Positions 43,702-51,944 of a DNA stretch of 64,000 nt are shown one piece after another. The stretch covers positions 1 to 64,000 of the forward strand of contig CAVVEG010000019.1 of NCBI GenBank assembly GCA_963747255.1. Direction: 5' to 3'. The stretch comes from CAIYRG01 sp963747255. GTDB lineage: Bacteria > Pseudomonadota > Alphaproteobacteria > Micropepsales > Micropepsaceae. The first letter of the stretch is position 1, and each line of letters opens with the position of its first letter. The position numbers and the translations under genes were made by a program. Under the pieces are notes generated by a model that did not search any database, was not told the origin of the DNA, and worked only from the letters and a program-made list of their open reading frames with translations.

Positions 43702-45999
43702 ATGAGCGGCGAGCGACAAAGGGTTCGAAGGCGTGGACGGAGGCTTTCCGTCACCTCGATGGGCGTCTTTGCCGCTGTCGCTATTGGCACAGGAAGCATG
43801 GCCCAAAATGCGACGGTCCCCGGCCGTCTTGACTCGCTGTCGGCGATCGTCGAACGCGAAATTGCGCTCCATCATATCCCGGGTGCGGTAGTACTGGCAG
43901 GCGATGCTAAGGGCGTGATCTACAGGCGCGCGTTCGGCGACCGAGTCTCTTCGCCGCAGCATCTCCCGATGACGCCAGACGCCATATTCGACCTGGCATC
44001 GCTGACCAAAGTCATCGCCACTACAACGGCCGTTATGCAGCTTAAAGAGCGTGGACTGATCGATCTGGATGCCCGGGTGACAAATTACTGGCCTGGCTTC
44101 GGCGCTCACGGCAAAGACTCGATCACCGTCCGGCAGTTATTGACCCATATGTCCGGATTGCGCCCCGATATTGATAACGCGGTGGTGTGGTCAGGCGAGC
44201 AGCAAGCGCTTGCCCGGATCGTCTCCGACCATCCAATTGCTCCACCCGGCAGCCGTTTCATTTACAGCGACCTTAATTTCATCGTGTTGGGAGAACTGGT
44301 GCATCGCATCAGCGGTGAGACGCTTGATCGCTACACGGCCGAGCGCATATTTGAGCCGTTGGGGATGCGCGACACGTCGTTCAATCCGGCCGTGGCGCAG
44401 CGCGCGCGGGTCGTGCCGACCGACAGTTCGGCCGGCACGCTGCGTTGGGGAACGGTTCAGGACCCGACGGCATACCGGATGGGTGGAATCGCAGGTCACG
44501 CGGGACTCTTTTCGACGGCCGATGACCTTGCCCGGTTTGCCCGGATGTTGTTGGGCAGGGGCTCGCGCGAGGGCGTACAGATCCTGGCGCCGGAAACCGT
44601 CGCACAGATGACCAGAGAGGCTGATCTGCCGGGCGGCCTCAAGCGGGGTCTCGGATGGGATATTGCGTCGGATTACGACAGCGGCATGTCACAGGCTTTC
44701 GGGCCCGGCTCTTATGGACATACTGGCTACACGGGCACATCGCTGTGGGTGGACCCCGGCGCCGGGGTATATCTTATCGTCCTGACCAGTCGTCTCTACC
44801 CGGACGATCATGGTGACGCACAGCCGCTCCGCAGGGAGGCCGCGACCGCGGTTGCGGCCTCCTACCGAATACACCCGGTCATGGCTGGAATCGATGTGCT
44901 GGAGAGCGAGAAATTTGCCGCCCTTCAGGGCATGACCATCGGACTGCTGACGAACCAGTCCGGTCGCGATGCCGCGGGCACCCGCACCATCGATGTTCTG
45001 GCGAATGCCCCCGGGGTAAGTCTCAGGGCAATCTTCAGTCCGGAACACGGTTTGAACGCAGATCGTGAAGGCAGAATTCCGTCGGGAACTGATCCTGCGA
45101 CCGGTCTGCCGGTCCATAGCCTGTACGGTTCCGAGCGCAGGCCGGATGCGTCCATTCTCGATGGGCTCGATGCTGTGGTCGTCGATTTGCAGGACGCGGG
45201 CGTGCGCTTCTACACCTATCCGACGACCATCGCCTATCTGATGGAAGCGGCGGCAAAAAATCATGTGAAAATTGTCATTCTGGACCGGCCCAATCCTATT
45301 GCGGCCGCGGGTGCGAAGGGGCCCGTGCTCCAACCGGATTTCGAGTCGTTTACCGGTTATTACACAATGCCGGTTCAGCACGGGATGACGGTCGGCGAGC
45401 TTGCTGCGATGTTCAATGGCGAAAAACACATCGGCGCTGATCTTTCGGTAATCTCCATGCGTGGGTACCGTCCGGATTCCTGGTACGACGAAACCGGCCT
45501 TGCCTGGGTTAATCCCTCACCCAATTTGCGCTCGGTCAGTGAGGCCATTCTGTACCCCGGCATCGGCCTGGTCGAAGGCACGAATGTCAGCGTAGGCAGA
45601 GGCACGTCAAATCCGTTCGAACTGCTTGGCGCACCATGGATAGATGGTCCTGCTTTGGCTGAGTATCTCAATTCACGCGGAATTCCCGGACTGAGCTTTG
45701 AGGCGGTTCAGTTCACTCCGGATAAAGACAGATATTCGGGTCAGCTTTGCGGCGGAGTGCGAATTCACATATTGGACCGGGCACTTGTTGATGCGCCATT
45801 GCTTGGAATTGAAGTCGCTTCCGCTCTTCACAAGCTTTATGCGGAAAAATGGTCGATTACCCCGATGCTGCCGGCGCTGGGCTCATCATTGAGTTTTGCG
45901 GCGCTCAGGGCCGGAAATAATCCGCACACGATCGAATCTGACTGGAAGCAGGATCTCGCAAAATTCGAGACTGTCCGTTCGAAATACCGGATTTATTGA
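43702..45999 (+). CDS. Fusion of a beta-lactamase-like serine hydrolase with NamZ-type exo-beta-N-acetylmuramidase (DUF1343)
   Basis: A 765-residue exported protein with two catalytic domains. Residues about 40-390 are a serine beta-lactamase/DD-peptidase fold: DLASLTKVIATTTAV (Ser-x-x-Lys), FIYSDLNFIVLGEL (Tyr-Ser-Asp) and GHTGYTGTSLWVDP (His-Thr-Gly). Residues about 395-765 are DUF1343/NamZ, which cuts terminal MurNAc from peptidoglycan fragments: AIFSPEHGLNADREG, VVVDLQDAGVRFYTYPTTIA and ILDRPNPIAA are its hallmarks. In Bacillus similar activities sit in separate genes of one recycling operon. The fusion suggests cooperative muropeptide processing in the periplasm. The start has a GAAGGAGC site, six bases after the DUF4015 gene. 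Confidence 0.87.
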   Translation: MSGERQRVRRRGRRLSVTSMGVFAAVAIGTGSMAQNATVPGRLDSLSAIVEREIALHHIPGAVVLAGDAKGVIYRRAFGDRVSSPQHLPMTPDAIFDLASLTKVIATTTAVMQLKERGLIDLDARVTNYWPGFGAHGKDSITVRQLLTHMSGLRPDIDNAVVWSGEQQALARIVSDHPIAPPGSRFIYSDLNFIVLGELVHRISGETLDRYTAERIFEPLGMRDTSFNPAVAQRARVVPTDSSAGTLRWGTVQDPTAYRMGGIAGHAGLFSTADDLARFARMLLGRGSREGVQILAPETVAQMTREADLPGGLKRGLGWDIASDYDSGMSQAFGPGSYGHTGYTGTSLWVDPGAGVYLIVLTSRLYPDDHGDAQPLRREAATAVAASYRIHPVMAGIDVLESEKFAALQGMTIGLLTNQSGRDAAGTRTIDVLANAPGVSLRAIFSPEHGLNADREGRIPSGTDPATGLPVHSLYGSERRPDASILDGLDAVVVDLQDAGVRFYTYPTTIAYLMEAAAKNHVKIVILDRPNPIAAAGAKGPVLQPDFESFTGYYTMPVQHGMTVGELAAMFNGEKHIGADLSVISMRGYRPDSWYDETGLAWVNPSPNLRSVSEAILYPGIGLVEGTNVSVGRGTSNPFELLGAPWIDGPALAEYLNSRGIPGLSFEAVQFTPDKDRYSGQLCGGVRIHILDRALVDAPLLGIEVASALHKLYAEKWSITPMLPALGSSLSFAALRAGNNPHTIESDWKQDLAKFETVRSKYRIY

Positions 46000-46188
46000 G
46001 TGATTTGCGTTCTGTTCGCTTCTTCGCGAACACCAGCAGAATCTGCACCACCGAACAAATTTGTCACGTGCTGCGGGAATTCTTCGCGTGATCCGTTGAG
46101 CTATCCGTGATACGGTTTCCTCTTACCGGAGGAGAGAGGGGGCTGCTCCACCGTCCGAGTCGATCAGTTGGCTGAAGGCGTGTAGCCC

Positions 46189-46350
46189 ATGTCACAAACT
46201 GGCCCAAATGAGATGCGTCGCCGCGCCAAGCGACCGCCTGCAAGCACCAGTGATAAAATCGAAAAGCGCAGATTTGGGTCGCAATCTTTGACATTGGCGC
46301 AGAAGGCAGAGCATTTGATTGAAAATCAGCAGCAAAGGGCACGCAAATGA
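46189..46350 (+). CDS. Small basic protein, coupled to the next gene
   Basis: A 53-residue frame starting MSQTGPNEMRRRAKRPPAST and continuing with SQSLTLAQKAEHLIENQQQR. It is strongly basic at the start and helical later. Its TGA overlaps the ATG of the following small gene (ATGA), which argues that both are translated. No family recognised. The 189 bases before it (46000-46188) show no gene. Confidence 0.5.
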   Translation: MSQTGPNEMRRRAKRPPASTSDKIEKRRFGSQSLTLAQKAEHLIENQQQRARK

Positions 46351-46559
46351 CCGTTTACCGCTGCTATTTCAGGGATACCGCGGGCACGCAGATTGGCTGG
46401 AAGCCACTGTTGAGCGGCTCGGATTCAGGGGCCCGCAGGTCGGCGATGGCGCTGCTGCGCGATCGCAAGGAGATTTCCCGGATGGAGGTCTGGCGCGATT
46501 CCGACCTCGCGTTTCGCCTGACCCGATCTGAGCTCTCACGATGGACTTTCGACCATTAG
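46347..46559 (+). CDS. Small protein of unknown function
   Basis: A 70-residue frame (MTVYRCYFRDTAGTQIGWKP, then SAMALLRDRKEISRMEVWRD) with mixed charge and a likely alpha/beta content, similar in style to small alphaproteobacterial proteins of the YXFxxRDG type. It is coupled to the upstream 53-residue frame. An alternative start at 46319 in another frame is less likely. Confidence 0.5.
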   Translation: MTVYRCYFRDTAGTQIGWKPLLSGSDSGARRSAMALLRDRKEISRMEVWRDSDLAFRLTRSELSRWTFDH

Positions 46560-46638
46560 TCCAGGTCGCGTTTCGAACGACTGTTGATCCCGTCTGGTAA
46601 GGGGCAAATCCGGAGCGCCGATCAATTCGAGTAATCCG

Positions 46639-48048
46639 ATGAAATATTCACACTTGCTTTTAGCCGCTGTTGTGGCTTTGCCATGCAGTGCATGGGCGCG
46701 GGAATCGGGTTCCGATCTCGCCTCATTTCGCGCGCTCTACAAGGAACTGATTGAAATCAATACGACCCAGTCGGTGGGCGACTGCACAGGTGCTGCCAAT
46801 GCCATGGGTGCGCACCTCAAAATGGCAGGATTCGCGCCGGGCGATATTCGTGTTGTTGTTCCTCCCGGTCATCCAAGGCGCGGCAACCTCGTTGCGGTTC
46901 TGCACGGCACGGATACGGCTGCGAAAGCCATTTTGTTGCTTGCCCATATCGATGTGGTCGAAGCGAGGCGCGAGGATTGGGATCGCGACCCGTTCAAACT
47001 GGTCGAAGAGGAAGGATATTTTTACGCGCGCGGCGCTGCGGACGATAAAGCCATGGCGGCGATCTTCACCGACTTGCTGGTGCGCTACAAGCAAGAGGGA
47101 TATCGGCCGCGTCGGGACATCAAGCTTGCACTCACTTGTGGAGAGGAAACGCCGGAGGATTTTGACGGAGCGCGCTACCTCGTCGAGCACGAAAGGCCGC
47201 TAATCGACGCAGCGTTTGCAATCAACGAAAACGGCAGTGGCATTCTCGACAAGAACGGGAAACGCATCGCCATTACGATGCAGGCCGGCCAGAAGGTTCA
47301 GCAGCATTTCAAACTCGAGGTCACGAGCCCCGGAGGGATCAGTTCGGGTCCACCTAAAGATACGGCCATCTATGAAATGGGGCGCGCGCTTGCGAAGCTT
47401 GCTGCGTTCGATTTTCCACTGAATATCAGCGCAACCTCGAAAGCCTATCTCGCGGGCATGTCCCGGCTTGAGACGGGACAGAAGGCCGATGATATGCGTG
47501 CCCTGCTCGACAATCCGAACGACGCGGAAGCTGCCGCGAGGATTGAGCGGTCAGATCCGCGAATGAATTCGATGCTCCGTACGACTTGCGTCGCCGTGAT
47601 GATGACGGCCGGTGAGGCGGAAAGCGCGTTGCCGCGCCGGGCAACGGCCACACTCGACTGCCACATCGTGCCCGGAGAAAGCGTTCAAGACACCGAGGCG
47701 ACGCTCGCCAGGGTAATCGCTGATCCCAAAATAAGAATCGAACCTGTTGGCGATCCGGGGCTTTTTTCGCCCCCGCCGCCGATGAGCGAAAAGATACTCG
47801 GCCCGGCGCGCCGGGTTGCGGGGAAGATGTGGCCGGGCGTGCCGCTGATTCCTTACCAGGTCAATGGGGCTGACGATGGCCGCTTTCTGACGCCTGCAGG
47901 AATCCCGACCTATGGCTTGTCCGGTTTGTTCCGCGAGGCCGGCGGTGACGGTTCGCACGGCCTGAACGAACATATCCGGGTCCAGTCCCTCTATGAGGGC
48001 CGCAATTTTCTCTACTCGGTCGTGAAGGAATACGCGGAAGCGCCTTGA
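46639..48048 (+). CDS. Exported M20-family metallopeptidase
   Basis: The 469-residue protein has a signal peptide (MKYSHLLLAAVVALPCSAWA). M20 peptidases are dizinc carboxypeptidases or dipeptidases. The zinc site is visible: ILLLAHIDVVEARREDWDRD (His, Asp), YFYARGAADDKAMAAIFTDL (bridging Asp), ALTCGEETPEDFDGA (Glu general base) and GSHGLNEHIRVQSL (final His). The dimerisation domain carries TMQAGQKVQQHFKLEV. The protein probably cleaves short peptides in the periplasm. It converges with the gene at 48062. Confidence 0.85.
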   Translation: MKYSHLLLAAVVALPCSAWARESGSDLASFRALYKELIEINTTQSVGDCTGAANAMGAHLKMAGFAPGDIRVVVPPGHPRRGNLVAVLHGTDTAAKAILLLAHIDVVEARREDWDRDPFKLVEEEGYFYARGAADDKAMAAIFTDLLVRYKQEGYRPRRDIKLALTCGEETPEDFDGARYLVEHERPLIDAAFAINENGSGILDKNGKRIAITMQAGQKVQQHFKLEVTSPGGISSGPPKDTAIYEMGRALAKLAAFDFPLNISATSKAYLAGMSRLETGQKADDMRALLDNPNDAEAAARIERSDPRMNSMLRTTCVAVMMTAGEAESALPRRATATLDCHIVPGESVQDTEATLARVIADPKIRIEPVGDPGLFSPPPPMSEKILGPARRVAGKMWPGVPLIPYQVNGADDGRFLTPAGIPTYGLSGLFREAGGDGSHGLNEHIRVQSLYEGRNFLYSVVKEYAEAP

Positions 48049-48061
48049 TGCGGCTTCGATA

Positions 48062-49136
48062 TCATTCCGGCGAGGGCAGGTCGATCGGAATACCCCGGCT
48101 GCGCGATTTGCAGATATCAAACACATGCTTTGCGATTGCCAGATCCGCCGCCGCCGTGCCGTTGTTGTTCGCGTGGTAGGTGATCTGGTCATCGCTGGTA
48201 CGTCCAGGGAACGTGCCGCTGACGAGGTCGCCAAGTTCGTGGATTTTTTCCATCCGATGAGGCCGCGCTGTAGCGGTTCCATCAATCCCGCCTGCTGCTC
48301 CTGCTCGATCGATTCGCGCCAGTTGGTAATGATGAATGCGGCGCGTTCCACGGTCCGATCATCGTTTTCGCGGCGCCCGGAATTTAACCAGCCGCCTTTC
48401 ACCGGGGCGTTATTCGAGCCGACCACCGTGACCAGATGTTGCCCCGCTTCCAGCCATTCTCCATTGAAAACCGGGACATTTGAGTTTGTGGCGCAGATCA
48501 CGACGTCGGCGGCACGCGGAACGTCGCTGGGGTCTGCAACGGGCACGAACTCCGCATCGACCAGCTTCCCCATGCGCCTGCAGAAAGCGACTCTGTTTTC
48601 CGCATTCCGGCTGAAAACCTGGTATCTCCTGATCTTGCGCTCATTTTGCAGGGCGAGCACTTTGTGCAGTGCCTGTCCGCCGGTGCCGTATACGCCGGCA
48701 AAACGCGCATTCTTGCGCACGAGATGCCGAAAGCCGGCCCGCTGGTTGCCGCCGTGCGCAGCGCCATCAGGCTCGAATAACCGATACGTTTATCGGTGAT
48801 TTCGCCAATCAGAATACCCTGCAATTGGGCGGTTTCGGAATCCCACAGCAGGTAAACGGGATGCTCGCGATAGGGATAGATTTGCCGATCCTGATCATAG
48901 CTCACGCATTCTGCCCGGGTCAGCGATCCGATGACGCGCAATCCATCCACGCCGCCGGGAAAATTTGAGACGCGGACATTTTTTCTCGAATGTACCCGGC
49001 GACGAGGCGCGTTGATCAGCGGAAAAGAAGAAGCCTCCCGGTAGCCCTGTTCGACAATATCAATCGCTTCGCCAACCGTGATGACGTCAATAAGATCCTT
49101 CGGGCGAAGTAAAAGAACGGTTTCGACGTTTTTCAT
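48062..49136 (-). CDS. Ornithine cyclodeaminase/mu-crystallin family protein, two frame changes
   Basis: Family members are NAD(P)-dependent imine reductases, dehydrogenases or cyclodeaminases. The N-terminal part (LIDVITVGEAIDIVEQGYRE, GSLTRAECVSYDQDRQIYPY, GEITDKRIGYSSLMALRTAA) is in one frame. The nucleotide-binding domain (ARFAGVYGTGGQALHKVLAL, VVICATNSNVPVFNGEWLEA, LVTVVGSNNAPVKGG) resumes in another after a change near 48725. The C-terminus (IHELGDLVSGTFPGR, NNNGTAAADLAIAKHVFDI) comes after a change near 48255. The gene starts with ATGA coupling to the alpha/beta hydrolase gene and closes the leftward catabolic operon. Confidence 0.75.
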
Positions 49137-50035
49137 GCGAGAGAATGCTTTTTAAGGAAGGTCAGCATGGCCTCGCGGCAGGCATCGGGGCGCTCGATCT
49201 GCAACAGGTGGCCCGTTTCTCCGACGGATTCATATTCATAGCCGCCTTCCAGCGCGAGCGCCCGGTTCGCTGCCGCTGTCGGCGGGGCTCCTTTCGCATC
49301 CGGATCGGCGCCAATCATCTTGACCGGGCCCCCAAACTCCCGCGCCGCAGGCCAAAGGTCGAGGGTTAAAGCCGCCAGATAGATCGAGGCTTCCAGTTCT
49401 CTCCGACAGCTTAGACGGTAACGGCCGGAATCATCCGGGCGCAGGATAGCATTGGCCATGTCGATGCGGGCCCGCGGCATCCATCGGCTCTGCGCGCGGT
49501 TGGTACAATAGCTTTGCTGCAGTTCGTCGGGTGACGAGAAACTGTCCTGCCGGGCAACCGCCCATTCCACCAGACGCAGCTCGAAATTCCGCATTGCTTC
49601 GTAATGCGGATGGCCGGGAGGCGGGACATCCGGCGGATCGAAAAGGATTAGAGCATCCCAGAGCCACTCCATCTGAACCGCCTGTTTCATACTGGCGCGC
49701 GCCGACATGGAGTGAAAAACACCAACACTCGGGCGATTGCCGAGACGGTGATTTACTTCGTGAAACACTGAGGCGATGTCCGAGGCCATCTGGCGGTAGT
49801 GATGGCCATCTGCGCCAGACGGCGTATTCCGTCCGTGATTGCGCATATCAAAAAGTATCAGATCGAAGTGATCGAGCAATGGCTCCCAAAACACGCGGTA
49901 ACCGTCAATGGCAAATCCGTTCCCGTTGCTCAGAAAAAGCCGAACGCCACCGGGATTTCCACCACGGCGGATACTCAGTTGTGCGCCATCGGTCATCCTG
50001 GCGTTAAAAATGGCGGAAGGTGGAACGATGCTCAT
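49133..50035 (-). CDS. Alpha/beta hydrolase
   Basis: 300 residues with the hydrolase fold: LFLSNGNGFAIDGYRVFWEP replaces the usual His-Gly oxyanion segment, VFHSMSARASM holds the candidate nucleophile Ser, GPVKMIGADPDAKG is the acid-strand region, and SVGETGHLLQIERPDACREA carries the catalytic His. The nucleophile motif is less canonical than GxSxG. Substrates may be an ester, thioester or ring-cleavage product. It lies 31 bases after the amidohydrolase gene. Confidence 0.78.
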   Translation of the reverse strand: MSIVPPSAIFNARMTDGAQLSIRRGGNPGGVRLFLSNGNGFAIDGYRVFWEPLLDHFDLILFDMRNHGRNTPSGADGHHYRQMASDIASVFHEVNHRLGNRPSVGVFHSMSARASMKQAVQMEWLWDALILFDPPDVPPPGHPHYEAMRNFELRLVEWAVARQDSFSSPDELQQSYCTNRAQSRWMPRARIDMANAILRPDDSGRYRLSCRRELEASIYLAALTLDLWPAAREFGGPVKMIGADPDAKGAPPTAAANRALALEGGYEYESVGETGHLLQIERPDACREAMLTFLKKHSLA

Positions 50036-50066
50036 GCACAGGCGATGTTATGACGCGAGGCGGGCA

Positions 50067-51479
50067 TCAAAAGACAGGCCAGCGTAGCTGCACAATGTCG
50101 TCAATCCGGAGGCGCTGTGAGAACCGGGCCACTGCGCGCGGAATCTGCGCGTATAATTCGTTCTCGTCGAACAACACGCACCGGCTGTCCTTCACGACTT
50201 GCTCACCGGCAACGAAGACATGGCGGACGGAATCGCCTGTCGCGCTATAAACCAGATTCGCGGCGGGGTTGAACAGCGGCTGCCATTCCGGACGTTGGGT
50301 ATCAAAGAGGACGATATCGGCATCCTTACCCGGCTCGATGCTGCCGATGCGGGATGCCCAGGGCGTCAGTCTCGCGCCATTCACTGTCGCCATTTCGATT
50401 GCGGTTTCGGGAGGCATCACGCGCGGATTCAGCCTTGTTTCCTTGTACCCGCAGCATGCGAGACGCATTTCCTGTACGATATCGACAATTCCCGAGCTCG
50501 CGTGATCGGAGCCCAGCGCAACATTGACTCCGAGGGAGATCAGTTCCGGGAGCTTACCCATGACAAAATTCCCGTAGCCGTTATGCAGGCTCGAACTCGG
50601 CGCGCAAACCAGCGAAGGCTTGCGGTGAGCGAGGATTGCGACTTCCTGGGGCTCGAGCCAGCCCGAATGCACGATCAGCAGGTGTTCATCGATCACACCG
50701 AGATTCTCCAGCCGCTCGATTTCCGCCATGCCGCAGCGCGAGACACTTGAATCATGAGTTGAGTAGCTGAAGCACGCATGCGTCTGGAGAAAGGTGCCGA
50801 ATTTCGACGCCAGTTCCTTCAATCCGACAATCAGTTCGTCCGAAGCATTATTCAGCCCCCGAAACGAAGCCGTCGCGGACAAGCGCGGATTCCGGCTGTT
50901 TGTATAGTGTTCCAGAACCTCTTCGGCCCGTGCGAGCGCAACCTCTGTTGTCTCGATCATACGTTGCGGCAGGATGCCGAGAACGGATTTCGTCAGATCA
51001 AAAGATGAACGCGAGACCAGCATCCTGATGCCGGTTGAAATGGCGCCTTCGACGGAGGCTTCGGGATGGTAATTCCCCGGATCAATGAAACACGTGACAC
51101 CATGACGAAGCAATTCGGACGCGGCAAATTGCGCCGAAACCCGCACGTCATCCGCTTCCAGTGCTGCCTCGTAGGGATACATCCGATCGAACAGAAACGA
51201 CTGCGCATTCGCTTCATCGGCCAAACCCCGGGAAAGGTGGAACGATGAATGGAGGTGCGCGTCGACAAAGCCCGGGGTGGCGACCATACCGGTGCAATCA
51301 ATCACCGCAGATGCCGATCCCGAGACGTCCGAGCTTTTTCCGGCTGCGATGATCTTTCCCGTTCGCACACCGATGGACGCATCGCGAATGATGCGGCGCT
51401 GCGGATCGACCGTGATCAGCCAGCCAATATTGCGCAGCAGAAGGTCGAAATCCTGGGGCCGATGTTCAGCCGCCGACAT
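50067..51479 (-). CDS. Cytosine/guanine deaminase-like amidohydrolase (TRZ/ATZ type)
   Basis: The 470-residue enzyme is a metal-dependent amidohydrolase of the deaminase group that includes guanine deaminase and chlorohydrolases. Metal ligands: GFVDAHLHSSFHLSRGL (His-x-His), HLLIVHSGWLEP (His) and NVALGSDHASSG (Asp). The start has an early beta sandwich (RIIRDASIGVRTGKIIAAGK). It removes amino, amide or halide groups from N-heterocycles in known members. Its gene overlaps the cupin gene by 14 bases, within the leftward catabolic operon. Confidence 0.83.
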   Translation of the reverse strand: MSAAEHRPQDFDLLLRNIGWLITVDPQRRIIRDASIGVRTGKIIAAGKSSDVSGSASAVIDCTGMVATPGFVDAHLHSSFHLSRGLADEANAQSFLFDRMYPYEAALEADDVRVSAQFAASELLRHGVTCFIDPGNYHPEASVEGAISTGIRMLVSRSSFDLTKSVLGILPQRMIETTEVALARAEEVLEHYTNSRNPRLSATASFRGLNNASDELIVGLKELASKFGTFLQTHACFSYSTHDSSVSRCGMAEIERLENLGVIDEHLLIVHSGWLEPQEVAILAHRKPSLVCAPSSSLHNGYGNFVMGKLPELISLGVNVALGSDHASSGIVDIVQEMRLACCGYKETRLNPRVMPPETAIEMATVNGARLTPWASRIGSIEPGKDADIVLFDTQRPEWQPLFNPAANLVYSATGDSVRHVFVAGEQVVKDSRCVLFDENELYAQIPRAVARFSQRLRIDDIVQLRWPVF

Positions 51480-51930
51480 AGTTGCATTCGTCGGCGATCT
51501 TGAGCTCCACCAGTACGTTTTCGGCGGCGGAGTCTTCGCACAGCATCGAGCGATGGGCGATTCCCTTGGGAATGAACATCATGTCGCCCTCGTGCATTGT
51601 CCTCACACCCATCTCCGTCTCCCAGCGCAGCGCGCCTTTAACGCAGATGATGATCTCATGATAATCGATGTTGCGGTGCCAGAAGCCCATGTCCTCCTTG
51701 CTGCGCTTGGAGAGGTCCACCTTCACGGTTTTGGCTTCGTATATTCGCAGAGGTGTTCCGTCGGCCTTATTGTAGTTGCTGGGCTGGAATTTCTTGTCGA
51801 AAATATTGAGCATTCGGAACATGTCCGAATTCTCTGCCACTCCGGCGTTCCGTACCGGCGGCTCATCGTGGAGAAGAACGACATTCTTCCCATTGATCGT
51901 GACGAGCTCACGAAATTTGGTTGCCGTCAT
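51466..51930 (-). CDS. Single-domain cupin, possible metal dioxygenase or isomerase
   Basis: 154 residues with both cupin motifs: GFWHRNIDYHEIIICVKGAL carrying His and Glu residues, and GDMMFIPKGIAHRSMLCE. The layout recalls 3-hydroxyanthranilate dioxygenase-like cupins but the whole is shorter, so the activity is open. The ribosome site GGAGGAAAGTCAC is very strong. It lies between the molybdopterin subunit and the amidohydrolase, suggesting a step after ring hydroxylation. Confidence 0.72.
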   Translation of the reverse strand: MTATKFRELVTINGKNVVLLHDEPPVRNAGVAENSDMFRMLNIFDKKFQPSNYNKADGTPLRIYEAKTVKVDLSKRSKEDMGFWHRNIDYHEIIICVKGALRWETEMGVRTMHEGDMMFIPKGIAHRSMLCEDSAAENVLVELKIADECNYVGG

Positions 51931-51944
51931 GTGACTTTCCTCCT

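Noticed and set aside
46064..46342. 92-residue minus-strand open frame
   Set aside because: No ribosome site or family pattern, and it overlaps the better supported coupled small genes on the plus strand.
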